64,000 nt of DNA. Origin: Imhoffiella purpurea. GTDB lineage: Bacteria > Pseudomonadota > Gammaproteobacteria > Chromatiales > Chromatiaceae. The translations under genes and the position numbers were made by a program. Position 1 is the stretch's first letter; each line of letters opens with the position of its first letter. The stretch covers positions 35,360 through 99,359 of the forward strand of contig NZ_AONC01000035.1 in the NCBI RefSeq assembly GCF_000585215.1, given 5' to 3'. Positions 18,009 through 26,400 of the stretch are shown here, piece by piece. The notes under the pieces are model-generated. The model made no database searches. It was given only the letters and a program-made list of their open reading frames with translations, and was not told where the DNA came from.

Positions 18009-18161
18009 GATAATCAGCCGAGCGATGAGGAGCTGTCCGACCGCGACCGCCGGATCCGGGATCTGTATCAGCAAGGGACCGCCAAGCGAGCCATCGGCCG
18101 CGAGCTGGGGATCAGTGATGGAACGGTGAGGAATGTGCTCGGGCGGCTGGGTGTGGATTGA
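17631..18161 (+). CDS. KfrA-like coiled-coil DNA-binding regulator
   Basis: The 176-residue product begins MTDPAAQTPRKRGRKPTGNA, with an AT-hook-like RKRGRKP. It continues as a long coiled coil (about 52-125, INVLERELAAAQQTIKAQLR onward) and ends in a resolvase-type helix-turn-helix (about 138-174, SDRDRRIRDLYQQGTAKRAI, GRELGISDGTVRNVLGRLG). The overall plan is similar to plasmid KfrA proteins, which bind their own promoter and form filaments, but with the helix-turn-helix at the C-terminus. The GTCACTGAC palindromes are the likely sites, so autorepression is inferred. An ACAGGAAA ribosome site precedes the ATG. Confidence 0.65.
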   Translation: MTDPAAQTPRKRGRKPTGNAMTGAERQRRYLERLKAGANIVTDTKPDNAVSDRINVLERELAAAQQTIKAQLRERAEHERTIRDLRARVSSLDTKLRQVLEERVREGERLIQERDEARAALKAVTDDNQPSDEELSDRDRRIRDLYQQGTAKRAIGRELGISDGTVRNVLGRLGVD

Positions 18162-18296
18162 GTTACGGAAGGGCTCGACGACCGACGGCATCCCATCTCG
18201 CCAAGGTTGATGGCGTAACTCCCGAGCCACTCCCGCCCCTTCTTACTGAACTCGTTTCCGCCATATAACAATGGCCGAAGCCGCTGCTGACCGGCC

Positions 18297-18653
18297 TTAG
18301 CTCCGCCGCTCCAGCCATTCCCGCATCGCGTCATTGACCCGGGTCTGCCATCCCTTGCCCGTGGCCTTGAGTCCGTCGAGCACGTCCGCGTCGAAGCGAA
18401 TGGTCGTTGAGATCTTGGTTGGCGCCTTCTGCGGACCGCGTGTGCGTCGGCGCTCCTCGAGGGCAGCCTTCACGGCCGGATAGCCGCCGCCCGGGGTGAA
18501 AGCCGCATCGGCCCAGTAAGCGGCGACAGCATCCGGATCGTTCGGGTCATAGGGGCAATCCGGGTCATCCACGTGATCCGGCGCCTCGGCGATGATCTTC
18601 TCCCATTCTTCAGGGGTGGCTGGAAACCCAGCGGGCAAATTGTCGCGTTTCAT
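18297..18653 (-). CDS. brnA: BrnA-family antitoxin
   Basis: BrnA neutralises the BrnT ribonuclease and represses the operon. The 118-residue product ends in a ribbon-helix-helix type domain (KISTTIRFDADVLDGLKATG, GWQTRVNDAMREWLERRS), the BrnA hallmark. The N-terminal half is acidic and proline-rich. The start overlaps the end of brnT by 44 bases, so the two are translated together. Confidence 0.88.
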   Translation of the reverse strand: MKRDNLPAGFPATPEEWEKIIAEAPDHVDDPDCPYDPNDPDAVAAYWADAAFTPGGGYPAVKAALEERRRTRGPQKAPTKISTTIRFDADVLDGLKATGKGWQTRVNDAMREWLERRS

Positions 18654-18888
18654 GGCTCGATGCCTTTCGCAGGCTGATGATGTGCAGATCGTCTCCGCGC
18701 TCGGTGTAGGTCAGATGGACCACCTGTCCATGCAGCATCCCGATCAGATTGATGCGTTGCTCGCCATAGGCTAGACGGGCATCTTCCTCCGTCATCACCG
18801 GGCCATCGAACACCGCTTCAACGCCTCCGAAGTCCAAGCCATGCTTGGCGCGGTTGCTGCGACGTTTCGATTCGTCCCAAGTGATCAT
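18610..18888 (-). CDS. brnT: BrnT-family ribonuclease toxin
   Basis: BrnT is a small RelE-fold ribonuclease toxin. The 92-residue product begins MITWDESKRRSNRAKHGLDF, the typical WDE-K-N--KHG-DF signature, and contains GEQRINLIGMLHGQVVHLTY and the C-terminal ISLRKASSHETRQF. Toxin-before-antitoxin order is standard for brnTA. A promoter-like TTGTGG-16-TACAAT lies so close that the transcript may start at or near the ATG itself. Confidence 0.88.
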   Translation of the reverse strand: MITWDESKRRSNRAKHGLDFGGVEAVFDGPVMTEEDARLAYGEQRINLIGMLHGQVVHLTYTERGDDLHIISLRKASSHETRQFARWVSSHP

Positions 18889-18894
18889 TCATTA

Positions 18895-18922
18895 ATTGTA
18901 GTAACGATTTAAGCATCCACAA
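18895..18922 (-). promoter_or_regulatory. Candidate promoter of brnTA
   Basis: On the minus strand, TTGTGG (18922-18917) is followed after 16 bases by TACAAT (18900-18895). The usual start site 6-8 bases downstream falls on the brnT ATG at 18888, which would give a leaderless mRNA. Confidence 0.4.
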
Positions 18923-18942
18923 GCAGACAGCCCAGCCGCCAC

Positions 18943-20193
18943 TCACAGCCCCGCCAGCAGATCCTCGACGACCTGCTGGATCTGATCATTGTCGAACCCA
19001 CACCCCGAATCGCGATTGATCACCTTCCGCAACTGGCCGATCACGTCCTCGGTCAGGATCGACCGGATGACGTTTTCACGGGTGAGCGCCTTGACCTCGT
19101 TCCACTGTCGCTCGATCAGCCCTCCGCGCGTCATCCCGAACCGGGAGATCAGCACCAGTTTGGCGCAATCGTCCAGGCTGATGTCGGGACGCAGGTCCAC
19201 GGAGAACACCAGATTGGCTTCGACCTTGTCGTGGGCCGAGATGTGGTAGACCTGCCAGGTCGTCAGGTTGGTCAGGAAGGCCCAGCGAATGCCGGAATAG
19301 GCCCCGTAGGATGTGGCCTGGAAAATGTGCTTGTCGCGCAACGACAGCCCGGCCTTCTTGGCTTCGCCGACCATGACGTCCCTGGTGTCGATCGAGAGCA
19401 CATAGTCGGCCTTCCGCCCCTGCACGACCTGCTCGGCCTGGACCTCGTCCATAGCGTATTCAAAGGCGTCCATCAGGATCTTGTCGATGACCATCCTGGT
19501 GTTGCTCTCGTTGTACTGTCCGTCCACCGCCTTCTGCACCTGCGGCATCAGTGCCTTCAGCGCCTGCTGCAGCTTGGCCGCCCGCTCCAGGATCGCCTGC
19601 TGCTTGCGCGTCAGCGTCGCGCTCTCCTCCTGGGCCGCGCCCGCTCCCCCGTCCGCCGCGCCGATCTCCACCCCGAGCTCGACGGCGAGCGCTTCCAGTC
19701 CCCCGCTATACCCCTGGCCAACGGCCCGGAATTTCCAGCCCCCGTGGTAGCGGTATAGCTCGCCCAGGATCAAGGCCAGCTCGTCGCTCGCCTCGCGAAA
19801 GTCGTAGCGTGCGAAGCACCCGCCGGCGGGATCGGACATCCGGATGCCGATTCTCCCCACCATCCCGAAACTCGGATGATCGCCTTGGCCGGCGTCGAGC
19901 GTGATGGCGAACACGATCTTCGCGACATCCTCGGGAACGCGCGTCAGGTCGGCCGCGAACTCGGCCCGGTTCTCTCGGTCACCGGGCTCGGTGTTGAGCG
20001 TGAGGCAGCCGGCTTGCGCCGAGGGCTGGTTGTAGAACACGAAGTCCTGATCGCACCGAACGCGCTCGTTTGCCCCGACCAGGAAGGCGCTGACATCGAT
20101 CTCGTACGGCGCGCCCCTGTCCCAGCCCACGCCCACGAGAATGCGCTCGCGATCGATCTGAACATTCGCGCCCCGCACCAACACGTCCGTCAT
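18943..20193 (-). CDS. TerD domain fused to a PD-(D/E)XK nuclease domain
   Basis: The 416-residue product joins two domains. Residues 1-177 are a TerD calcium-binding stress domain: VGVGWDRGAPYEIDVSAFLV, FVFYNQ, IVFAITLDAG, IRMSD and GELYRYHGGWKFRAVGQGYSGGL. After a helical linker (about 190-225), residues 226-320 form a PD-(D/E)XK fold like the N-terminal nuclease of type I restriction subunit R: Glu229, Asp263 (KADYVLS), Glu277-x-Lys279 (VGEAKK) and the Q-x3-Y motif Gln292-Tyr296. The ATG at 20193 has AGGAAGG upstream; a longer frame to 20277 is rejected. TerD proteins are known in tellurite, phage and stress resistance. A defence or DNA-processing role is inferred. Confidence 0.82.
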   Translation of the reverse strand: MTDVLVRGANVQIDRERILVGVGWDRGAPYEIDVSAFLVGANERVRCDQDFVFYNQPSAQAGCLTLNTEPGDRENRAEFAADLTRVPEDVAKIVFAITLDAGQGDHPSFGMVGRIGIRMSDPAGGCFARYDFREASDELALILGELYRYHGGWKFRAVGQGYSGGLEALAVELGVEIGAADGGAGAAQEESATLTRKQQAILERAAKLQQALKALMPQVQKAVDGQYNESNTRMVIDKILMDAFEYAMDEVQAEQVVQGRKADYVLSIDTRDVMVGEAKKAGLSLRDKHIFQATSYGAYSGIRWAFLTNLTTWQVYHISAHDKVEANLVFSVDLRPDISLDDCAKLVLISRFGMTRGGLIERQWNEVKALTRENVIRSILTEDVIGQLRKVINRDSGCGFDNDQIQQVVEDLLAGL

Positions 20194-20799
20194 CTCGGCC
20201 TTCCTCGTCACTCGGGTACGGCCGCCCGTCGCCGCCGCCTCTGGCCGTAGCCTTACACAGGCTGAGGTGGCGGGCAATGGCGTGAGAGGTGGGCATACCC
20301 GAATCGCCTAAACCGTTCCGTGACCCACACGTATGGCGGATTCCTCGTCTCTGAGGTCTCACCTTCCCGTTGCGAGTCGCAGAGTCGCGAAAGTCGCAGC
20401 AGACGAGACGTGGCGGGTTTGGCGGGAGTGGTGGGTTTGTTTCGGGCGGCTGGATTCTCGCGTCTGGACGTTAGAAGACACTGCTAGACTATCAGGGTAT
20501 CAAGGCCCATCTGGGGGCAACTTTAGGGGCAACACGACGAATTACATAAAATATTTCTGATTACAGACAGATGCTTACGAGCAATATTCGGTAGACGCCG
20601 CCCAATTCGATTTCCGACGACATCTCAGAAAGCCCAAAAGCCCGCGCTCCAGCGGGCTTTTTTATTGCCTGCTCGATCGGCGCGGCGCCCCCCGAGACAG
20701 TGGATCACCCAACACCTTGCGCGCATACCTCGGTAGACATCCAGATCACGCAACGGTGAGCCGAGCCAGACCTGTCGAGCGACGCATAGGCCGGAGCCT
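20194..20799. other. Right end of the element, no convincing gene
   Basis: Short frames here have no ribosome site or recognisable domain. The stretch holds the GGGGGCA-type repeats (20512-20531), an ssrA-like TTCGATT (20606-20612), a terminator-like hairpin (20637-20663) and probably the element-chromosome junction. Confidence 0.5.
20637..20663 (+). terminator. Rho-independent terminator-like hairpin near the element's right end
   Basis: AAAGCCCGC and GCGGGCTTT form a 9-bp stem with loop GCTCCA, followed by T residues. No plus-strand gene ends just before it. It may be the original ssrA terminator displaced by the insertion. Confidence 0.65.
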
Positions 20800-21222
20800 T
20801 CACTCGAAATCCGGATACTGTTCCGGTCTCTCGCCCGTCTCCTCAATGAGACGCGGATACTCTGCGCCCGGCTCGGCCTCGAAGGGCTTCTTGCGGCTGC
20901 GGCTGACCTGAAAGATCCAATTGTCGCCATAGTCGAACAGATAGAAGAGCTTGCGGTGCTTGGGCAGTGGAAACAGCTCCTCAACCCGCGTCTCCCAAGG
21001 CGCGGCCTCGCCCCACTCCTCGTCGAAGAGGACGCGCTCGTGGCTCCAGGGGGTACGGGCGATGAAGAAGCTGTAGAGATGGTCGTTGTCGAAACCGACG
21101 GTCCGCAGGATCAGTCGATGCAGGGCATCCAGTGTCGTGGAGGCGTCGAGCGCGACGCTCGCCGACCACTCCTGTTCGGCATAGCAGCCGGATACGAGCT
21201 TGATGTTCAGCGTCCAGATCAT
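20800..21222 (-). CDS. Plasmid pRiA4b ORF-3-like protein
   Basis: The 140-residue product belongs to a family named after an ORF of Agrobacterium plasmid pRiA4b; its function is not known. Recognisable parts are LDALHRLILRTVGFDNDHLY, PWETRVEELFPLPKHRKLFY and FDYGDNWIFQVSRS. The ATG at 21222 gives the family's normal N-terminus; the longer frame upstream is unlikely. It lies just outside the inferred right end of the ssrA element. Confidence 0.75.
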   Translation of the reverse strand: MIWTLNIKLVSGCYAEQEWSASVALDASTTLDALHRLILRTVGFDNDHLYSFFIARTPWSHERVLFDEEWGEAAPWETRVEELFPLPKHRKLFYLFDYGDNWIFQVSRSRKKPFEAEPGAEYPRLIEETGERPEQYPDFE

Positions 21223-21497
21223 ATGACACACTACTTGGCTACGTTCGCGACCACGGCCGAAAGGAAGGTCGGCAATGCGCGACCTGCCTCCAGACCGGTT
21301 GTATGGAAACCAGGGGCCAAGATACTTCAAGCCGCCTCGGCGACGATAGGCTCGGACTCCAAGGGTGTTCACATATACGACGGCGAAGACAATCCAAACC
21401 GTTGAGACTGAAGTCGGAGATGCTTGTTGGACGCCGTTTGCACTCAAGCCGCAATCGCTTACGAATCAGCTTATTAAGCCGGCCAGAAGACACCCTC

Positions 21498-23770
21498 CTA
21501 TGCGGAAGGCAATCTGAATTCCGCCATCACCGCCCGCAGCCGCTCGGCCATGACCGCGAGCTGATGACTGGCCTCCGCCGTTTCGCGCGCCCCTCCCGAG
21601 GTTCGCTCGGCGACGATGCCGATATGGGTGACATTGGTGTTGATCTCTTCGGCGACCTGGAACTGCTCCTCGGCCGCGCTGGCAATCTGCAGGTTCATGT
21701 CGGAGATTCGGTGGATGCCCTGGAGAATCCTCTCAAGCGCATCTCCGGCCCGGCTCGCGGCCACCGCGGCCGAGTGCGTCGCGTCCCGTCCGGATTGCGA
21801 CTCGGAGGCGGCCTGAGTCGAGTGACGCTGCAGCGCACCGATCATCTCCTCGATATGCCGGGTCGATTCCTGGGTCTTCTGCGCCAGGGACCTGACCTCA
21901 TCGGCCACGACGGCGAAGCCTCGGCCCTGCTCCCCGGCTCGCGCGGCCTCGATCGCCGCATTCAGGGCGAGCAGGTTGGTCTGCTCGGCGACGTTGCGGA
22001 TCACCTCGACCACCGTCTCGATCCGGGCGCTGCTGTCGGCGACGGATCCGATCACGGCCGTGATCGACTCCATCCTCTCGGCCAGTCCCTGGATGTCGGC
22101 GATGGTCTCGGAGACGATCTGGCGCCCGCGCTCGGTCTCGGAAACGGCCGAGCGGGAGGCCTGGGAGGTCTCCTCCGCGTGTCTGGCCACCTCCTGCACC
22201 GAGGCCGACATCTGGGTGATGGCGGTGGCGACGACCGAGGTATCGCGCTCCTGCTCGCCGATGCTGCGGCTCGTCTGATCGCTGATGTTGGAGGTCTCCT
22301 CGGCCGTCGTCGCCAAACCATCGGATATCTCGGCGACCTGAGCGACCATCCGCCGCAGCGTATGGCTCATGCGACGCAAGGCCGCATAGACGCCGGACTC
22401 CCCGGCGGTTCGGGGCAGTTCGAGCGTCAGATCGCCATCGGCGATCGCCTCGGCGATGCGGCGCATATCGGCGGGCTCCCCGCCGAGCGGTCTGGTGATC
22501 GCGCGTTTCTCCAGCAGCGCCAGAAGGACGATGGCGACGACCGCGAGGAACAGGACGCCCAGGGTCAGACGCCGTACTTGCCGGATCGGAGCGAAGGCCT
22601 CGGCTTCGTCGATCTCCGCCAGCAGCGCCCAGGTGGTGTCGCCGACCGACAGCGGACGATAGACGGACAACACCGGGTTGCCAGTGTAGTCGATGACGAT
22701 CTGCGCTCCGGACTCCCCGGCCAATGCCTCGTCGGCCGCCACCGTTCTCACCTGCCCGGTCTGGGGGTTCCGGAAGGAGGCGAGCACCGAATGATGGATC
22801 GGATCGAGGAAGGAATCCGAACGCATCAGATGATCGCCGCCCACCAGATAGGTTTCGCCGCTCGCCCCAAACCCTGGCGCTCGGTCATGATCGCGTTCAG
22901 TTCCCCGATCGGAAACTGGAAGACGACCGCCCCCAGCCTCTGGCCCTGGGCATTCAGAACGGGGGCCGAGACGAACCCGGCGGGTGCTTCGTAGGAAGGG
23001 AAATAGCTCGCGAAATCGATGATGGCGGCCTGCCCCGGGGCGGCCTTGTCGGCCTGACGGAATGCCTGCCCCAAACCCGTGTCGGCATAGGGGCCATCGC
23101 GCAGAGAGGTCGCGAAATCGACCTCCTTGAAGACCGAGTAGAGCACGCGCCCCGTCCGTTCCTCGACGAGAAAGATGTCATAGAACCCGAATCGTTCGAG
23201 GTAGCGTCGAAACACGGGATGAAAGCGTTCGTGCAGTCGATGATAGGCGGCGGCACCGTCCGCCCGATCGAGCTTGTCCTTCTCGCCGGTCGGGTAGGGG
23301 TTGTCGAGGATGTATGCCGACTGCAGGGCGATCGCGAGCGCATCGAGCTCGGCCAGAGCACCATCGAGCTCCGGTCGTCGTCCGTCATGGCGTTGGGCGT
23401 AGGCGGATGCGAACGACTCCGAGTAGTCCTTTTTCAGCCGATCCCGCATGCCTTGGATTCGGGGCGCGTCCAACGAGGATTCCTGCAGGTATCGCTCGGC
23501 GGCGCTACCGAAGCCCTCCAATGCCTCGACGACCTCCAGACTATCGGCGAAGCTCAGCGTCAGGTCGGTCAGGCCATCGAGATAACGTTCGATGGTTGCA
23601 TGCTTGATCTCCGCGACGGCGGTCAATTTGTTGAACGCCTGCTTCGACAGGGCATCGCTGGCAATCGACAGGGTGATGAGCGCAAGCAAGGAGAGCGGAA
23701 TGATTCCCGTCGCCAACAGGACCAGCAGCAAGCGAGAGCCGAGCGTCATGCGAGCTGGAAAGCGGAACAT
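21498..23770 (-). pseudogene. Methyl-accepting chemotaxis protein, frameshifted
   Basis: Two overlapping frames together encode one receptor. The first (23770-22826) has an N-terminal membrane helix and a periplasmic double-Cache-like sensor. The second (22844-21498) continues the sensor, a second membrane helix, a HAMP-like segment and the signalling hairpin ([20 protein letters not shown]). The break is at a run of four C (22865-22868, G on the coding strand). Adding one base restores a continuous reading through [17 protein letters not shown]. Either a real one-base deletion or a sequencing error in a homopolymer explains it. Both halves look otherwise functional. Confidence 0.85.
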
Positions 23771-24256
23771 ATCACCCTCGACCGATCATGGGTTGCAGTT
23801 GGGTGCCGAGGATCCCCGCCTCCTGGCAGAGAGAGGATTGAGTTCCTCGATAGACTCCAGTCAGCTTCAGCTGTGAAGCCGTCGACCGAGAGGCCAGGGG
23901 GGACTCGGGGTCGTCACTTCTTGCGTGATCCATGAACCGGCGTGACCCAGGTCACTGGCATAAGCCGAGCGGCGTCGCACGGCTTCCGCGACCAATCCCT
24001 GCTCATGATCCTGCTCTACTGGACCGATGATAGACCCCCAAGCGCAAAATCCAACACATAACGTCGCCGGCGAGACGAGGATTGCGGGACGGCACGAGAC
24101 CGGCCAGGAGCGCACAGGGGACCGCCCACACCCTCGAGCGGCCCGGATGGACGGACCGCGCCTTCTATCCTCGGATCACGCAAGGGCGCGGCGAGGCGCA
24201 GCGGGCCATACTTGCGATCCGAACCTCCACTCACCGAACCCCCTCGAGGCCATCGC
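23771..24256. other. Intergenic region without recognisable gene
   Basis: This is the divergent gap between the chemotaxis receptor (minus) and the debranching enzyme (plus). Short frames lack ribosome sites and homology that I can see. Promoters for both neighbours should lie here but no strong sigma-70 pair stands out. Confidence 0.5.
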
Positions 24257-26323
24257 ATGAGCGCTCTCCCATCCAATGCCAGGTCCGATGAACTGCCGAA
24301 AGCTGTCGGCTTCGGCCGCGAGATCTGCGGCCAGCTCGACCAGGCCGAGCGCCGCGAATGGTGGCTGACCAACGGCCGGGGCGCCTATGCCGCCGGGACC
24401 CTGGCCGGCTCGCTGACACGCCGCTATCACGGGATCCTGGTCGCGCCCGTCGCGCCGCCGCTCGGGCGCGTCCTGGTCCTCGCCAAGGCCGACGCCAGAC
24501 TGGTCGAGGGCGAACGCGAATGGCCGCTCTTCACCAACCGCTGGTCCGGCGGGGCGGTGCAGCCTGCCGGGCTGGTTCGGATCGAATCCTTCCGCCTCGT
24601 GGGACGCATTCCGACCTGGATCTACGCGATCGGCGACATCCGGATCGAGCAGCGGATCTGGCTGGAGCGGAACGCCGATCGGATCTGGATCGCCTGGCGT
24701 CCAGTCGCCGGACATCCGGACCGGAATCTGCGGCTCCGCGTCGATCTGTTGGTGGACGCCCGCGATCATCACGGCGTCACCCAGGGCGGCCATACCCAGC
24801 CCGAGCTTCGCCTGGAGGATGGGCAACTGCGCGTCCTGCATCACCATTGGTTCGAACTCGGCATCAGGACCATCGGCGGCACAGTCCGCATCGATCCGGC
24901 CTGGGTCGAGGCCTTCGACCTGCCGATCGAGCGCGAACGCGGGCTCGAGGATCGCGACGACCATCTGCGGGTCGCCCAGGCCGAGCTGAGGCTCGAAACC
25001 GGGACATGGACCGGCATCACGGCGGCCGTCGGACCAGAGCCGGCGCCGACACTCGATCTCGAGGAGTCGCTGCGACGTCAGTACGCCCGGGATGCGGAAC
25101 TGATCGCCCGCGCCCGCTCGGCCGATCCTGCGTTCGAGATGGCGCCGGACTGGATCCGCCGACTCCTGCTCGCCGCCGACGACTTCATCTTCGCCCGTCC
25201 GCTGGAGGACGTACCGGACGGCGAATCGGTCATCGCCGGCTATCCCTGGTTCGGCGACTGGGGCCGCGACACCATGATCGCCCTGCCCGGCCTGACCCTG
25301 GCGACCGGACGGCCGGAGAGCGCACGGCGGATCCTGGAGACCTTCGCCCGCTTCGTCGACGGCGGCATGCTGCCCAACGTCTTCCCCGGCACTGGCGAGG
25401 TCCCGGAGTACAACACGGTGGACGCCGCGCTCTGGTATCTGGAGGCCTGGCGCGCCTATCTGGAGACGACCGGAGACATCGGCGCCCTTGAGCGGGTCTT
25501 CCCGACCCTCGACGCCATCGTCCGGGCCTACCGCGACGGCACCCGTTACGGCATCGGCATGGACCCGGAGGACGGTCTGATCCGGGCCGGCGAGCCGGGC
25601 GTACAGCTCACCTGGATGGACGCCATGGTCGACGGCTGGGTGGTGACGCCCAGGATCGGCAAGCCGGTGGAGATCAACGCGCTCTGGTACAACGGCCTGG
25701 TCGCCATGCGCGACTTCGCCCTGCGGCTCGGGCTCGATCCGGCACCCTATGCCCGGCTGGCCGAAGACGCGGCAGCCGGTTTCCAGCGCTACCTGAGATC
25801 CGACGGCGACGGGCTCATCGACGTGCTGGACGGCCCCGAGGGCGACGACGCCAGCCTGCGCCCCAACCAGATCTTCGCCGTCAGCCTGCCGGCGTCGCCC
25901 CTGTCGCCCGAACAGCAGGCCCGCGTGGTCTCGGTCTGCGGACGCGAGCTGCTCACCTCCCACGGACTGCGCTCGCTGGCACCCTCGCACCCGGACTACC
26001 GGGGACGCTATCTCGGCGATCGCTGGGAGCGCGACGGCGCCTATCACCAGGGCACGGTCTGGGGCTGGCTGCTCGGCCATTACGCCCTGGCCGAATACCG
26101 GGTGACCGATGATGCGGAGCTGGCACTTTCGCGCCTGGAACCCATGGCAGATCATCTGCGCGACGCGGGGCTCGGCAGCATCGGCGAGATCTTCGACGGC
26201 GATCCGCCCCATACCCCGCGCGGCACACCGCTCCAGGCCTGGTCCGTGGCCTGCACGCTGGAGGCATGGTGGCGTCTGCGTCGGACGCAGACAGCGGACC
26301 CGGGTCAGGTACCCGCGACGTGA
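24257..26323 (+). CDS. Amylo-alpha-1,6-glucosidase (glycogen-debranching enzyme family)
   Basis: This enzyme hydrolyses alpha-1,6 branch points of glycogen. The 688-residue product has the N-terminal GDE_N domain (RREWWLTNGRGAYAAGTLAG, SLTRRYHGILVAPV) and a C-terminal (alpha/alpha)6 catalytic domain with YPWFGDWGRDTMIALPGLTL, the conserved LTWMDAMVDGWVVTPRIGKP and the late acidic block GSIGEIFDGDPPHTPRG. The ATG at 24257 is chosen because the family starts shortly before the WWLTNGRGAYA motif. Glycogen is a common reserve in purple sulfur bacteria. Confidence 0.9.
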   Translation: MSALPSNARSDELPKAVGFGREICGQLDQAERREWWLTNGRGAYAAGTLAGSLTRRYHGILVAPVAPPLGRVLVLAKADARLVEGEREWPLFTNRWSGGAVQPAGLVRIESFRLVGRIPTWIYAIGDIRIEQRIWLERNADRIWIAWRPVAGHPDRNLRLRVDLLVDARDHHGVTQGGHTQPELRLEDGQLRVLHHHWFELGIRTIGGTVRIDPAWVEAFDLPIERERGLEDRDDHLRVAQAELRLETGTWTGITAAVGPEPAPTLDLEESLRRQYARDAELIARARSADPAFEMAPDWIRRLLLAADDFIFARPLEDVPDGESVIAGYPWFGDWGRDTMIALPGLTLATGRPESARRILETFARFVDGGMLPNVFPGTGEVPEYNTVDAALWYLEAWRAYLETTGDIGALERVFPTLDAIVRAYRDGTRYGIGMDPEDGLIRAGEPGVQLTWMDAMVDGWVVTPRIGKPVEINALWYNGLVAMRDFALRLGLDPAPYARLAEDAAAGFQRYLRSDGDGLIDVLDGPEGDDASLRPNQIFAVSLPASPLSPEQQARVVSVCGRELLTSHGLRSLAPSHPDYRGRYLGDRWERDGAYHQGTVWGWLLGHYALAEYRVTDDAELALSRLEPMADHLRDAGLGSIGEIFDGDPPHTPRGTPLQAWSVACTLEAWWRLRRTQTADPGQVPAT

Positions 26324-26400
26324 CCGGCTGCAAGGTGTCGTTCGGCGAGGGTGTCGCCACGCTGGTCCGGCCAACAGCGACGGGGCCTGCCCCGGCTGAG

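Larger units (their letters stand above)
7022..20670. mobile_element. Integrated genetic element at the ssrA 3' end
   Basis: A P4-type integrase starts 200 bases after ssrA, a classical insertion site. About 13.6 kb of genes typical of satellites or islands follow: AlpA-like regulator, DUF927 primase/helicase, KfrA-like regulator and toxin-antitoxin. GGGGGCA repeats lie near both ends (7134-7218 and 20512-20531). Around 20606-20670 a TTCGATT, a G+C hairpin and the exact 13-mer TTTTTTATTGCCT recall the ssrA 3' region. I see no terminase, capsid, portal or conjugation genes. The right boundary is inferred: no perfect copy of the ssrA 3' end was found there. Confidence 0.65.

Noticed and set aside
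20333..20560. A 75-codon frame at the right end of the element
   Set aside because: No ribosome site, runs through the presumed integrase arm repeats and has no recognisable domain.
7219..20670. The ssrA element as a complete prophage or conjugative element
   Set aside because: No terminase, portal, capsid, lysis, relaxase or type IV secretion gene is visible; one virion-like protein is not enough.
6984..20700. Search for a perfect direct repeat of the ssrA 3' end at the right end of the element
   Set aside because: No exact copy of the CGATTCCCGCCGCCTCC stretch was found downstream; only a 7-base identity plus similar terminator is present, so I do not annotate att sites as certain.
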